NCBI GenBank assembly: GCA_030824585.1
Contig: JAVBXM010000025.1
Span: forward strand, 1 to 49,859
DNA: 49,859 bases
Source of the DNA: Phaeospirillum sp.
Lineage (GTDB): Bacteria; Pseudomonadota; Alphaproteobacteria; Rhodospirillales; Magnetospirillaceae
Reading direction: 5' to 3'
Made by a program: the position numbers and the translations under genes. Shown here piece by piece: positions 49,822 to 49,859 of the stretch (positions are counted from its first letter, which is position 1; every line of letters begins with the position of its first letter). The notes below the pieces were generated by a model that saw nothing but the letters and a program-made list of their open reading frames with translations, did not search any database and was not told the origin of the DNA.

Positions 49822-49859
49822 GCTTTCCTCCCTTGAACGTTTCGCCCGCCCCGGCGGGC

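Overview
The window is GC-rich DNA (about two thirds G+C by eye) from what looks like an alphaproteobacterium, probably of the Rhodospirillales/Magnetospirillum type. That placement is an inference from the gene content (fused SecDF, a CooS/CooC pair, SoxYZ with flavocytochrome c, many GGDEF/EAL proteins) and from a perfect CtrA-type box. No rRNA, tRNA, CRISPR array or intact mobile element was seen.

Layout. 0.3-7.1 kb is housekeeping: a tandem universal stress protein, a YbaL-type K+/H+ antiporter, a one-piece SecDF and an ABC-F ATPase. 7.3-36.4 kb is a large sulfur-type accessory block. It holds four complete SsuABC/TauABC-class importers: (i) ATPase-binding protein-permease joined to a CooC ATPase and a CooS-like Ni-Fe-S protein; (ii) SsuACB plus a Crp/Fnr regulator, divergent from an Asp-nucleophile alpha/beta hydrolase; (iii) a TauD-type dioxygenase with its own importer, divergent from a second TauD; (iv) SsuACB followed by an acyl-CoA synthetase, an OsmC-type protein and a Cys/Met-metabolism PLP enzyme. 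Between (iii) and (iv) lies a periplasmic sulfur-oxidation operon: two solenoid proteins made of a 25-residue repeat, a DUF302 protein, SoxY, SoxZ, a monohaem cytochrome, FccB and two YeeE/YedE half-transporters. 36.4-38.2 kb (minus strand) is a CoA-binding domain fused to an O-acetylhomoserine sulfhydrylase. 38.2-39.1 kb is a decayed stretch. 39.1-49.8 kb holds an Orn/Lys/Arg decarboxylase, an orphan PstB, an EAL-CBS-GGDEF protein, a PhnD-like binding protein coupled to a membrane GGDEF-EAL protein behind a CtrA box, an inactivated ArsC/LMW-phosphatase-like protein, a 59-residue ORF and an agmatinase-family ureohydrolase.

How it fits together. At least six intergenic sites in front of the sulfur-block transcription units share an AT-rich palindrome, TCTA-N8/9-TAGA. 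Two sites carry the identical 16 bases. This argues for one regulon joining organosulfur import, oxidative desulfonation, sulfide/thiosulfate oxidation and the CooS-like operon. The Crp/Fnr protein inside the block, whose recognition helix departs from the usual pattern, is the obvious but unproven regulator.

The most unusual component is the CooS-like protein. Its B- and D-cluster cysteines are intact, but one C-cluster cysteine is replaced by Asp349 and the histidine proton relay is lost. It is co-transcribed with an Ssu-type importer and with no CO-oxidation partner (no CooF, no hydrogenase). I infer an uncharacterised reductive or C-S/C-N chemistry on an imported small molecule rather than classical CO oxidation.
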